Shown: in pieces, positions 1 to 10,139 of the stretch | Position numbering within the stretch: the first letter of the stretch is position 1 | How the letters are laid out: each line of letters begins with the position of its first letter | Source: Diphasiastrum complanatum | Lineage: Eukaryota; Streptophyta; Lycopodiopsida; Lycopodiales; Lycopodiaceae | Reading direction: 5' to 3' | DNA length: 64,000 nt | Assembly: GCA_029204225.1 (NCBI GenBank) | Contig: CM055100.1 | Span: 47,672,395-47,736,394 of the forward strand | Position numbers and translations under genes: made by a program | The notes under the pieces: generated by a model | What the model saw: the letters and a program-made list of their open reading frames with translations, nothing else | The model's database searches: none | Told to the model about the DNA's origin: nothing

Positions 1-135
1 AAATTGGGTTCAACTTAACTAAAACTGACTTAACATGGTCTTAATAATAAACCTAATCCATGGTTACACAAGTCTCGACCTTTTGGGTCAAAGTAACCTA
101 TGGGAAACTAACATTATCATTTATTACTTCTAACA
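1..135 (-). repeat. LTR fragment (3' LTR of the copia A-type derivative)
   Basis: The stretch ends in TTCTAACA and matches 2,630-2,753 closely, and also the outer part of the copia A LTR around 22,440-22,598. It is cut by the window edge. Confidence 0.85.
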
Positions 136-2311
136 CCCTCCTTAAATGATAATGTAAAAAACATAACATGACATGATGTATAAAAAATTGCAACAAAAAT
201 GCAAAGTGTTGCATGCTGCCCAAAACTCCATGTAGCCGAAAAAGAAAAGATGTAGCTTGCTGTCCAATCTTAATGCTGCCAAAAAAAAAAAACTTCAGCT
301 TGAAGTAGCCGAAGTAGCCGAAATCTCAGCGCCAATCATGGCACTGATGTAGAAGAGATTGTAGAATACGAAGTGGCGGTAGCAATCAAGTTGAAGAGGG
401 AAGACAAGCATGCTTCCATGGAAAACTAGGTAACCAAAAAACCAGCCACAAGCCGAAAGATGAGGATTTGCAATCCATCAATGGTTTCCCACATGATTCC
501 ATAAGTCTTCTTACCACAAGAAACCCTTAAAGAAGAGTATGATACTCTTTGATCTGCTCACGAACACTAGGTAAGACAACACCTTCATCATAAGAAGTAA
601 GCATCAAAACATGAAAATCAGCATAAGGTACTGATTTTGGTGAGGCATGTGTGTTTCCTCCAAGGGTAAAAAGATGCCCTTGCTATCCCGCAAAATAATG
701 GACAAACCAACAAGAGGCTGCAGCAGGCTGTCCAACAGCCACAAAATCACCAACACTTTGCTGTCCAAAGTGTTCAAATGTGGACCTTGCTGTCCAAAAA
801 CCTTCCGCAGAGCCGTTCCCAGATGCATAATAGGATGCTCACCGATGTAACATAGGCTGAACTTGATCAATAAAACCATGGCTAAATCTGGTGTCCACCA
901 TCTTCAAGAAAAAAAACCAACAGCTTGCCACTTTGAACACCAAATAATCCAGCAACACGCCACTTTGAACCAATGTACTAATTGACATGATTTTTTCCCC
1001 CTCCTCCATTAGTACAAAATGGCTTCAAAAGAATGCTTGATTTCAGCCTTTTCCAAAACATTATCTTGAGAAGCTTGCTCATAAAGTTCTTCACTATTGC
1101 ATCCATCATTTGCAACAAATGGCTCAAGAGAAGAAGAATGCTCTACCATACCAACATTCCGATGCAAACTTGTACTTGTAGAAAGACAATGATCAAACTT
1201 TGCATGACTTTGCTCTTTCTACTTTCAAAGAGGATGAAGTAGAGAGAGAAAGGCATGATGATGAATCCTTATTCGGTACATCTTTAAAAGTGTTCCCCAA
1301 GCACTTTTAAAGGTCTTGCAAAATCTCAAATGATATAGATTAGATCTTGTAACCGATAAAATCTTGATCATCACGTCGATGCAAAATCTCAGCTTGCAAC
1401 TCCATGAAGAATAGTTGGTGGCATCCACATATCTTCACCTGAACAAGTACGAATTGCTCCCAAATCTCTTGCCATAAGAACCAAGCGAAAAGATAAAGCT
1501 TTTTCAAACCCTAAATGTGCCCTAAAAGACACAAAAACCAGCAAGTATCAAATCTGACAAATCAGCACCGGAATGTGTTGAAACCACACATTAGATGGAT
1601 GTAGGAACTCGCCCTCCTACAAGCCTTGTGTGCTGAAAATTTCAGCCATAAATTGCATTACAAACTCAAAAACCAGCAAGCAAAGAATCGGGTGTTAGCC
1701 TCCAATATAAGCCTTTTTTCGGAACCTTTCTTCTTTGCCAAAAGTGGTGAACAATACACACACGGATAGGGGTTGTTGCAACACCCTACAAATGGTAATA
1801 TGCTGTCCAATTTTCAGCCTCGGAATGTGATCGGATCATCACAAAAGAATTAGAGCCTTTTTCCACACCTGGAAAACAAGCAAAAAGGAGGCAGATCTTC
1901 ACTTTGTAAAATCAGCAAGGGTGCTGATTTTTCAGCCAAATCAGAAGATAGAAAATTGCTGTAGATGGGCGCCCTTCTGCAAAGGAGCAAATCTGAAAAA
2001 TAGGGCAGCAGCGGACCAACAGAAGTAGGATAAACTACACGGATGTGGGGCGACCTAAAAAAAGCCCCAAAGAAGATAATTAATGGCGCCTGCCTGCAAC
2101 CTGAAAAATCAGCAAACAACAACCTGATTTTTGGGCGCACCAAAATCCTGTTATCTTCTTTGATGTGTGGCGCCCTCCTGCAAAACGGAAAAGAGTCAAA
2201 AAACGGATCTTCACTCCAAAAAATCAGCAAAGGTGCTGAATTTTTGTGATCCCTAAGTGAAGACGATCTCTTTTTGGTAGGTCGCCCTAAACCAAGCATA
2301 GAAGATCCATG

Positions 2312-2323
2312 GCTCTGATACCA
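2312..2323 (-). other. Primer-binding site for initiator tRNA-Met
   Basis: The plus strand reads GCTCTGATACCA, so the minus strand gives TGGTATCAGAGC. It directly adjoins the LTR that starts at 2,324, which sets the orientation of the element as minus. Confidence 0.9.
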
Positions 2324-2756
2324 TGTAGAAATCAAAGTGCCAAGATCCTTCTAACATTCAATCTCCATATACAAGAAGAAGAGGGAGAGGGTTAGGCGCC
2401 TTCAAGGAGAGAGAAAGTAGTAGCGATGCTTGAAAGGGAATGAATTACAAATGAACAAAGAGTACATATAAATAGGCCTTCCCAGGGCCTAGACTCTTCC
2501 AAAATCTAAGTTCTAGAACCTTCCAAGACCCACTACTAATTATAGGGCAACCCCCCAAAAGTCAAGATAGGGTCCCTTAACATAATTAGACTTTACTTTG
2601 GACCCACGAATAATTACTACTGGACCAAAATTGGGTCCAACTCAACTAAAACTTACTCAACATGGTCTAAATAATAAACCTAACCCATGGTTACTCGACC
2701 TTTTTGGGTCAAAGTAACCTATGGGAAACTAACATTATCCTTTATTACTTCTAAGC
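2324..2756 (-). repeat. 5' LTR of the copia A-type derivative
   Basis: It begins TGTAGAAATC after the primer-binding site and runs to TTCTAA, where the expected terminal CA is altered. It matches 1-135 at its far end. Confidence 0.8.
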
Positions 2757-3070
2757 AGGTGCAAAACTACTAGATTTGGACTTGTTTGACTACTTAGAAT
2801 ACATCTTGGGTCTTTACCCAATATAGGTAGTAATATTAGCAATAGCTTTTTCGTCTTTTGCAATTTGCTTTATGCTTTTGGCTTTTTCACATAGATTAGA
2901 GAAAACTATATATGTAGGCTGGGCGCGCCCACCACAATTTCATTCCAGTGTTTTAGAGCTTTGCTTAATTCTTCTACAATCTATGTTCTCTTTAATCTCT
3001 ATGCTTGATTTGTGTGTGCTAGTAGTACTAGGTAAAACTCCATCTAGAATTTGTATGACCAATTCTGACA
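2757..3070 (+). repeat. 5' LTR of copia B, truncated on its left
   Basis: The stretch ends TTCTGACA and is followed immediately by TGGTATCAGAGC, the tRNA-Met primer-binding site (3,071-3,082). It aligns with the last part of the copia B' LTR (36,949-37,362, reverse) and with 43,692-43,931. The left part of the LTR is missing where the copia A-type derivative inserted. Confidence 0.85.
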
Positions 3071-3367
3071 TGGTATCAGAGCAGGCTTTTTGGTGAGAGA
3101 GAGAAAGAGCGATTGCTTTTGCAGGGTTGCAAGAAGTAGGTTGGAGTGGATCGCTGGCTGCAGCTGCATGTTGGTCGCTGAGCTAGAATGAATTATTCAT
3201 TGTCTGAACTAGTGCGCTGTTTATAGGAGACAGACTTGATTGCAGTTTACAGGACAGATTGGCGCACTACTGTTATAGGTTGCAAGAGGGCGGTTTATAT
3301 CAGAACTAGATCTCAATCAGTTCACTGGATAGATATCAAAATTTGAATCACATTGTTGGACAAAAGT

Positions 3368-3372
3368 CAGAT
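3368..3372 (+). repeat. Target-site duplication CAGAT, left copy (gypsy C1)
   Basis: CAGAT precedes TGTTAGGG of the 5' LTR and recurs at 18,636-18,640 just after the 3' LTR. Removing the element joins two halves of the copia B leader. Confidence 0.9.
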
Positions 3373-3826
3373 TGTTAGGGATCCAACTCCCTCTGGGTCC
3401 CCAAACCCAGACTTGAGACTGGATGATGACTGGGGCATGTAGACTTGACCGGTGACTCGTGAACCATGCATGGTTGCCACGTGTCATGATCTAGGAGTGC
3501 ACATGGCTTGGAGTCTCTCTCCTTGGAGGGAATACAAGGGGAGGAGGACTCATTTCCATCCATTCTGTCTACCTAGGAGGAGGTGGATGGAGAACGTGTG
3601 CACGGCCAGGATGTGTTGCTAGCGTGAGGTAGGAGATGGCTGAGAGCCTAGGCAGTGGTTATGGGACGCCATCTGGGATGGAGGTCGGATCCAGCTTGAT
3701 ACGGTCACAGGCCAGGGCACGGTGGGTGGACCCGGATTAGGTCCGGGGGCGGGGTGGAACGTGAATCGTTTGGTCTCTTAAGGTTAACCGGACACCTGGA
3801 GGTTTGCAGTAAGTAAGATTGTAACA
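3373..3826 (+). repeat. 5' LTR of gypsy C1
   Basis: 454 bp from TGTTAGGG to TTGTAACA. The 3' LTR is the same sequence with an internal loss of roughly 60 bp (after CTCATTT), so it is shorter at 396 bp. Confidence 0.9.
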
Positions 3827-3841
3827 TATGGTATGAGAGCC
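3827..3841 (+). other. Primer-binding site of gypsy C1 (tRNA-Met type, diverged)
   Basis: TATGGTATGAGAGCC follows the LTR directly. It differs from the usual TGGTATCAGAGC by one substitution, with two extra bases before it. Confidence 0.7.
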
Positions 3842-4629
3842 ACTGCATGCTGAAAGCAGGTGCGTTGATCCGTAGAGTTTTTCTGGTAAGTTTTGGCGCT
3901 TCTGACGGATTTCAAAACGGGTTTTAAAAACGCATATTTTATGCGTGTTTTTCTATTCTTCCTTCCGCTGTTTGTTTTTTTAGAAATTCAAGTAAAAGGT
4001 TGTTAAAAAAAAGTGGTAGGGGCCCTAAGGAGGACCTGCCACATGGCACTGTCCAGGGAAGGACAGGTGGCGGTCCCCTCCTACTGAGATTTCGCTCCAG
4101 AATCATGGATTCTTGGTCGCGATGAGGCCCTCCTCAGTTAAACAATTATTGGATTTTCTTACACATCGCTGTTTGACCAGCGGGAGCGATCAAAAAGTGT
4201 TGAAATAACATACCACGTGGCATCATATGGGCCAGGAAAGGTTGGCAGCAGGAAGCGCCTTCCTATTCCGATGAACGCAGATCTTCAGCTATAGAAATCG
4301 GGGCCCTCCCTGAAAGTTACATCAATTTTCCTCTCCCTATTGCTATCTGCCAGCGATGGACAGGTAGAAGGAAAAACTAGAGTTAGAAGGGAGAAAGGGA
4401 ACTATAGGCCCCCTGGCAAATTGCTAAAAGTGATCTGTATGCTGAGGTGGAAGCTAGGTGACAAGGCAAAGCCACTTGGCAGTTGGTAGGATGGCATGAA
4501 GTGGGAGGTAATGCCTCTTCTATGCTTCTGTTTTATGTGAAAAGAGGTGGAGGTGGTGGTGCATCCTTCTCTTTGCTTTCTCTTATTCCTCTTGGCAGCC
4601 ATGGACAATACCATTTGGTTTCTGAAGAG
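3842..4629 (+). other. Gypsy C1 untranslated leader, first part
   Basis: There is no coding sequence in this stretch. It is the leader between the primer site and the copia E insertion and continues at 9,045 after that insertion, shortly before the gag start codon at 9,134. Confidence 0.6.
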
Positions 4630-4634
4630 ACAGC

Positions 4635-5112
4635 TATTAGAAAACCGACTTGATCATACAAGTAACCCAAGACAGGATTCCTATTGTTGTTAGACAATAG
4701 TCATACACATGAGAGAGAACAACAATGATGAAGAGATGTACTCCAACTATGTCCCATTACGAATTAAGGTAGGGCGCCAGCCTACATATATACTTTCTCT
4801 AAACTATGTGTAAGGTAAAAAGCACAAAGCAAATAGCAAAAGACAAAAAGCTAATTGCTATAATTACTACTTATATTGAGTAAACACCCAAGATGAATTT
4901 CTAAGTGATAAAAGCAAATCCTATTCTAGTAGTAGTGCACCCACCTACATGTATGACTAAAAAACAAATTTACTATAAATAGTAATGACCCTAAAATATG
5001 ACTTACTATAAATAGTAATGGCCCCCTATAATAGCACGCAGCATGGCCAAACTAACACTAATTAATCCTAAATGATAACATTAGGGGTACTAAGTAAACA
5101 TTAACTCTAACA
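4635..5112 (-). repeat. Copia E LTR, left (3' LTR of the minus-strand element)
   Basis: It begins TATTAGAAAACC on plus (TG mutated to TA) and ends CTCTAACA. It matches 8,566-9,039 with few differences. Confidence 0.9.
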
Positions 5113-8100
5113 CTCCCCCATTGTACATAGAACTATGCATAACAAAAGTATGCATGTATCTTCCATGAAGCCCATGTAATGAAGATCCTCAATTCTGATG
5201 TAGAATTTATGATCAACTCTGATATCAATGTCTTCATTACTCGATGTAGAACTTTCTTCGTATGATGATGTAAGATTTCCTTTGAATGTCGATCCTTTTC
5301 GTATGAACCTGCTTCATATTTAAGTACCCAGTTTCTCATCGTCTATCACTTCCGGACATACAAGAGCATATATTGAGGATGGCAAATGGTAAGATGGCGG
5401 AGTGAGGTTGCATTGTAAACATATAAGAGCCGGAGTGAGATTGCATTGAAAAGATGAAATGGCAATATGCAACAACTGTCGCAAAGGCTCCTGCGCTCAT
5501 CAGAATCCAGCCATTGGTTCTCCCAACCATACCAACTAACACATATCTCCAATTCTGTGCATATGAAAGACTGATCTCCCCTTATCTATTGGAACAGATC
5601 CATGGAAAAAAGTATGAATTGGTTGCGGATTGCCGCTTTAGTCTCCATTTTAATTTCCCGTTCTTTGTTTTTGTGCCAGCCAGATTTTTTATCTTCATAA
5701 AGGACGCAGTTGTATGGAAAAAATTATGTTTATTTTTTTTAGATGTAGGCGCACTTTCCCTCCTCTCTATCTGCGAAATGCACGCTACCTTGCTCGCTAT
5801 CTGTGAAATGCAGAAGCCACGGCCAGCAGGGTCTAAATTCATTTTTTTTTTGATTTACATGAACTCGTTCCACCCAGTACGTTCCGACCCATTTTGCTCG
5901 GAACGGGCTTGTAAGAATAGAATAAAATATCTCATGAGGTCTGTTTGAGAGATTATTCAGACAAGAGGTTTGGAAAACAAAGAGGAAGAAGCAAAACTTG
6001 CTATGAACCCAGATTCAGAGACAGGACGGTCAATTCAAAGGTGTATATGTGTGACTACCATGAGTTCAACATATCACCCCGATTCCTTGACTTCCTTTGA
6101 ATCAAAGAACTTTGACTCCCCCTGAATCAAATAATGTAGACATGATAACTTTTGCCTTAACCTTGAGAACTTTGCTTGAAGATTGACTCCCTTGGTCTCT
6201 TTGAACATCTTTTCAAGTTACCACAAATGTAAGGATCTCCCCAACATTCATAAAGAAAAATAATCCTCTTTGTTTACAGTAACACCATCATGATAACCAT
6301 AAGTAGGAAATAGATCTACAAATGTCAACATCAAATCTCGTACATCAACACCCACTTTAGGAACCTTTACTTCATTAAGTAGAACGGCTCCACTTGTGTC
6401 GATTCCTTGAATTGAACCATTTCAATTCTCATGTACTCTCATAAGTACACGCTTGTGATGAACTCGATGGACTTTAGTTGAACTACTCCCCCTGGATGTA
6501 CACTTCATGTTTGCATTCCAACCACTCTCTCCAAATAGAATAGTATATCATCCATGAACCAAACAAAATATGCAAGTAAAAGAGCATCCCCAATAGAAAG
6601 ATAAATGTATACAATACTTCTTCACACAAAGTAACTGATACTCTCCTGCAAAATACTTTCTCACACAAAGTACTTGACATGATCTTTTCCATGGAATCTT
6701 CCTACCTCTATCTCACACACAGAGTCACTTGCACCAAACAACTTTCCAACCTAGAAAGCATTTTCATCATGATATTTATTCTGACACTTTGTCATATGCA
6801 AACTTGGTGTACGTCCATCTTCAACCATGTTGTTTTTCTTGAAGCTAAACAAAAACCTGTACTGTTGATTTTCACACAGCTAATCACTACTACCCTTGGT
6901 TTCCCAATCTTATAACAGAATCTACCACATGACAGAACATGAACTTGGATAGATTCTAGAACTCTTCTCCAACTCAAAATAGAATTGATCTCACTTAGTA
7001 CCACCACATGAACCACATGAACAATCAACTATGATTTGGATGGTATCCAGGAATTACATGACAACCACAAACAAGCAATCACTTCGATTACTCATAAATC
7101 TAAAGTGATACTAGGTTCAGATAGACAAGAAAGTTTCTACAACATAACCAAGTTACTATGACTTGAATAGAAACCACACCGACACAACATAGAATGTCGA
7201 CCACACAGCTTGCCACACCTGTCACTTGTAACAATGAACTTATCATTTGCCACCATGATAACGTTGATTGTCTTCCCCTACCGTCTCTTTTGTTTCATGT
7301 AGTTTCCTTTCCCCTGTGAGTTAACCCTTCCATTTTGTGACGAACCTTGTTCTGATTACTCTTGTGAATCCCATCTTCACCTTGCACCTGATCGTAAACA
7401 ACTCCTAGTTGTATTGCTGATCCTTACTCCTGAGGACCTCCCTCAGCATGCATCAAGGTTCACCATTGCATCCTACCAATCTGTGTATTTCCCATGCTTC
7501 CTTGCATGTAATCATCCTCAACTTGCATGTGATAAACTCCCACTTGTGTATGTGATTGTCTTGCTGTACTTTCAATTGCATGCAAAAAGCTCCAACAGTA
7601 ACTCAATCTTCATGATGACCCAACATGCATGCAAACTCGAATCTTGTAGCTCTTTGAAAAAACCAATGAACATGCAATGATAATGATCAAACTTGATCTT
7701 TGACAGTCAAACTTTGCAACAATGAACTTGATTTTTGTATCAATCTGTCACAACCTATGAATAAACTCGTTTCTAACGAGCAGTTCTTCTCCACAACAAG
7801 TGATCTGTTAGCGAACAAGTCTTCTCCAAATAATCAGTTGTCTGCCTTGCAGATCCAGTGAACTAACTCAAAAACTCTTTGCTGTACAGATCCAACAGCC
7901 TTCTGTGATTTTCAATAGGGAATAGCTATGCAACAATAATCTTCCAACAGCATCCCTGTCCTTGCAGCAATCTGTATAAAGTAGTAGTGATCTAGATCCA
8001 ACAATGATCACTATTCAGCAGACCAGCGAGCAGTCCTAGCTCAGTCCAACGAACAATTTCCAGCTTGTATTGTAGCAGGTCCGATTTTTAGCAATTCAGC

Positions 8101-8553
8101 TATCTACCCTGCTGTCTTCCAGCGATCTAACCTGTCCTTTAGTGATCTGACCTACTGTCTTCCAACAATCTCTGCTGTTTTCCAGCAATCTGACCTGCTG
8201 TTTTTCAGTGAACTATTCCAGTGAACTTCCTTCTGATCAGTAGCGAATAATTCCAGAAATGACTTGCAAATTTGCGACCTCAAGCAGCAAGCTGATCTGC
8301 AATCAGCAAATCAGATCTGATCCTGAAATCTAAGGGAGATTGCATAATCTCTTCTTGGAGCTCAGCTCTTTCCTTGTACACCGGATCTTCTCCCACAAAG
8401 CTGCCACCGTTGTAGTTGAAGATCAAACTTGAAAGCTGGCTAGGGACACCACCTACACCTGTTTTTCTCCTTGAAGATGATGGCCATATCAATTCCTTGT
8501 GAATCGATTCCGTTTGTTGGAGTACTTCCTTGCTCTCTCGAATCTTGAACCAC
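5113..8553 (-). other. Copia E interior, no recognisable protein
   Basis: A stretch of 3.4 kb without any family I recognise. Open frames up to 164 codons (5,454-5,948, plus) have no familiar motif and I do not treat them as genes. Around 8,030-8,260 near the primer site there is a degenerate repeat of motifs like CTTCCAGCGATCTGACCTGCTG, typical of copia leaders. Around 5,400-5,460 a short GGAGTGAGRTTGCATTG motif occurs twice. Confidence 0.6.
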
Positions 8554-8565
8554 GCTCTGATACCA
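8554..8565 (-). other. Primer-binding site of copia E
   Basis: The plus strand GCTCTGATACCA directly precedes the LTR that starts TGTTAGAAACC at 8,566. Confidence 0.9.
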
Positions 8566-9039
8566 TGTTAGAAACCGACTTGATCATACAAGTAACCCAA
8601 GACAAGATTCCTAATGTTGTTAGACAGTAGTCATACACATGAGAGAGAACAATGATGAAGAGATGTACTCCAACTATGTCCCATTACAATTGAGGTAGGG
8701 CGCCAGCCCACATATATACTTTCTCTAAACTATGTGTAAGGTAAAAAGCATAAAGCAAATAGCAAAAGACAAAAAGCTAATTGCTATAATTACTACTTAT
8801 ATTGAGTAAACACCCAAGATGAATTTCTAAGTGATAAAAGCAAATCCTATTCTAGTAGTAGTGCGCCCACCTACATGTATGACTAAAAAACAAATTTACT
8901 ATAAATAGCAATGACCCTAAAATATGACTTACTATAAATAGTAATGGCCCCTATAATAGCACGCAAGCATGGCCAAACTAACACTAATTAATCCTAAATG
9001 ATAACATTAGGGGTACTAAAGTAAACATTAACTCTAACA
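8566..9039 (-). repeat. Copia E LTR, right (5' LTR of the minus-strand element)
   Basis: It runs from TGTTAGAAACC to CTCTAACA and is followed by ACAAC, the right target-site copy. Confidence 0.9.
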
Positions 9040-9133
9040 ACAACAAGAGTAGCCTTGTATCTACCTTCCTTGAGTAGCTTTTGATTCTCTTCTATCATCT
9101 CTTCTTAATTCACCTCTCTTCTTTCTGTAAAAA

Positions 9134-10090
9134 ATGGAGCCTACTCCTACTACACAGCCTATGCCCCCCTGTTCATGAGGCTACAGTATCTGCCTCTGTC
9201 TTAGACCCTGATGCCTTGATGCTGGCTATTAACAGTCTACAGCAACAGATTGTGGATATTCAAGCAAAGCACAGGGGATCAGCAGGAATTGACGTAGCTA
9301 AGGCAATTGGTGCATCAACCCTTGTTCACTCCTGAAGTTTTTGCTGGGGAAAAGAAGGATAGAACCCTGGAGGCGGTCTTGCAATGGCTGGATCGATGGA
9401 ATTCGCAATTTTCCATGCACGGTACATCCGAGGACAACAAGATCAATCTAGCCGTCATGTACCTGCGAGGTAAAGCATTTACCTGGTGGCAAGATATAAG
9501 GGTAAGCCTGAAGTTCCTAGGAATTGGGAGGATTTTTGTAAGGCCTTTAAGGCAGCCTTCCTTCCTATTCTTGATGATTTTGAATTTTACCGTCAATATG
9601 CAACGATCCATATGGGGAACCGGCCCCTGGATTAGTATTTACAAGAATTTCAAGAGGTCTATTCTCGTTTTGCAACTAGAATAGATCCTTTGCTAGTAAA
9701 GTTGCATTTTATACTGGGGTTGCCAAGAGACTACCAGCTAGAGGTTAGGAGGAACCAGCCTCTTACCCTCGAGGATGTTGTTCGCTTCGCCAGAATCTAC
9801 GATGATACTAATACGATGGCTAAGCCCGAGACTGCTGTCTTGCCGACGTAAAGGGTAAGAGTCCTTTCTTTCCAAAGAAATCGAAAGATAAGGCAAAGGA
9901 AGGGGCTTCAGGTTCAGGGAAATCAAAGAAAAGATCTACCTTGGACCAGGAAACCTTCATGAAGCCAAAAGCGACAATCTGTGCTTCAATTGCATGGAAC
10001 CAGGTCATGTCGCGAAGGAATGTCCAAAGAAACGGAAAGCTAAAGGGGCATCTTTTAAGACGCCAGGTAACTCTAGCATATCTAGTGTAG
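9134..10090 (+). pseudogene. Gypsy C1 gag (capsid/nucleocapsid), broken
   Basis: The likely start is ATG at 9,134 (MEPTPTTQP). Frameshifts soon break the frame; the capsid region is readable at 9,330-9,500 (motifs LQWLDRWNSQF, AFTWWQD). A CCHC zinc knuckle of the form CX2CX4HX4C lies near 9,980-10,030 with basic residues after it, the RNA-binding nucleocapsid. Gag would form the virus-like particle that packages the element's RNA. At least two frameshifts make it non-coding now. Confidence 0.85.
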
Positions 10091-10139
10091 ATCTTTCCTT
10101 TGCTGGTAATTCTGTGTGTGAGCATTGTTGTTTTAATAC

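Larger units (their letters stand above)
1..2756 (-). mobile_element. Internally deleted copia element (copia A family), left end outside window
   Basis: Both long terminal repeats are visible. The first runs off the left edge of the window and ends at 135, followed by a polypurine tract read on the minus strand (CCCTCCTT on plus). The second starts at 2,324 directly after a primer-binding site complementary to initiator tRNA-Met. The LTRs resemble those of copia A at 22,149. The interior is only about 2.2 kb and has no pol; a short gag-like reading frame (about 1,428 to 1,225, with a DATNYSSW motif) is all that is left. This is therefore a non-autonomous deletion derivative. The right LTR abuts a 5'-truncated copia B LTR, so it most likely inserted into that LTR. 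Confidence 0.8.
4635..9039 (-). mobile_element. Copia E: non-autonomous LTR element without coding capacity
   Basis: Two near-identical LTRs (4,635-5,112 and 8,566-9,039) flank about 3.45 kb. The minus-strand primer-binding site is at 8,554-8,565 and a polypurine tract (CTCCCCC on plus) starts at 5,113. The flanks are ACAGC and ACAAC, a 5-bp duplication with one change. No gag, protease, integrase or reverse transcriptase motif was found in the interior, and its longest open frames are not recognisable. This is the layout of a large retrotransposon derivative that needs another element's enzymes. Its LTRs are related to those of copia B (shared central segment), so copia B-like elements are candidate helpers (inference). 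Confidence 0.85.

Noticed and set aside
3375-3563. Minus-strand 62-codon frame within the gypsy C1 LTR
   Set aside because: The stretch is an LTR present in several copies; the frame is not conserved among them.
5454-5948. 164-codon open frame inside copia E
   Set aside because: No recognisable motif, uneven composition and overlapping frames on the other strand; not supported as a gene.
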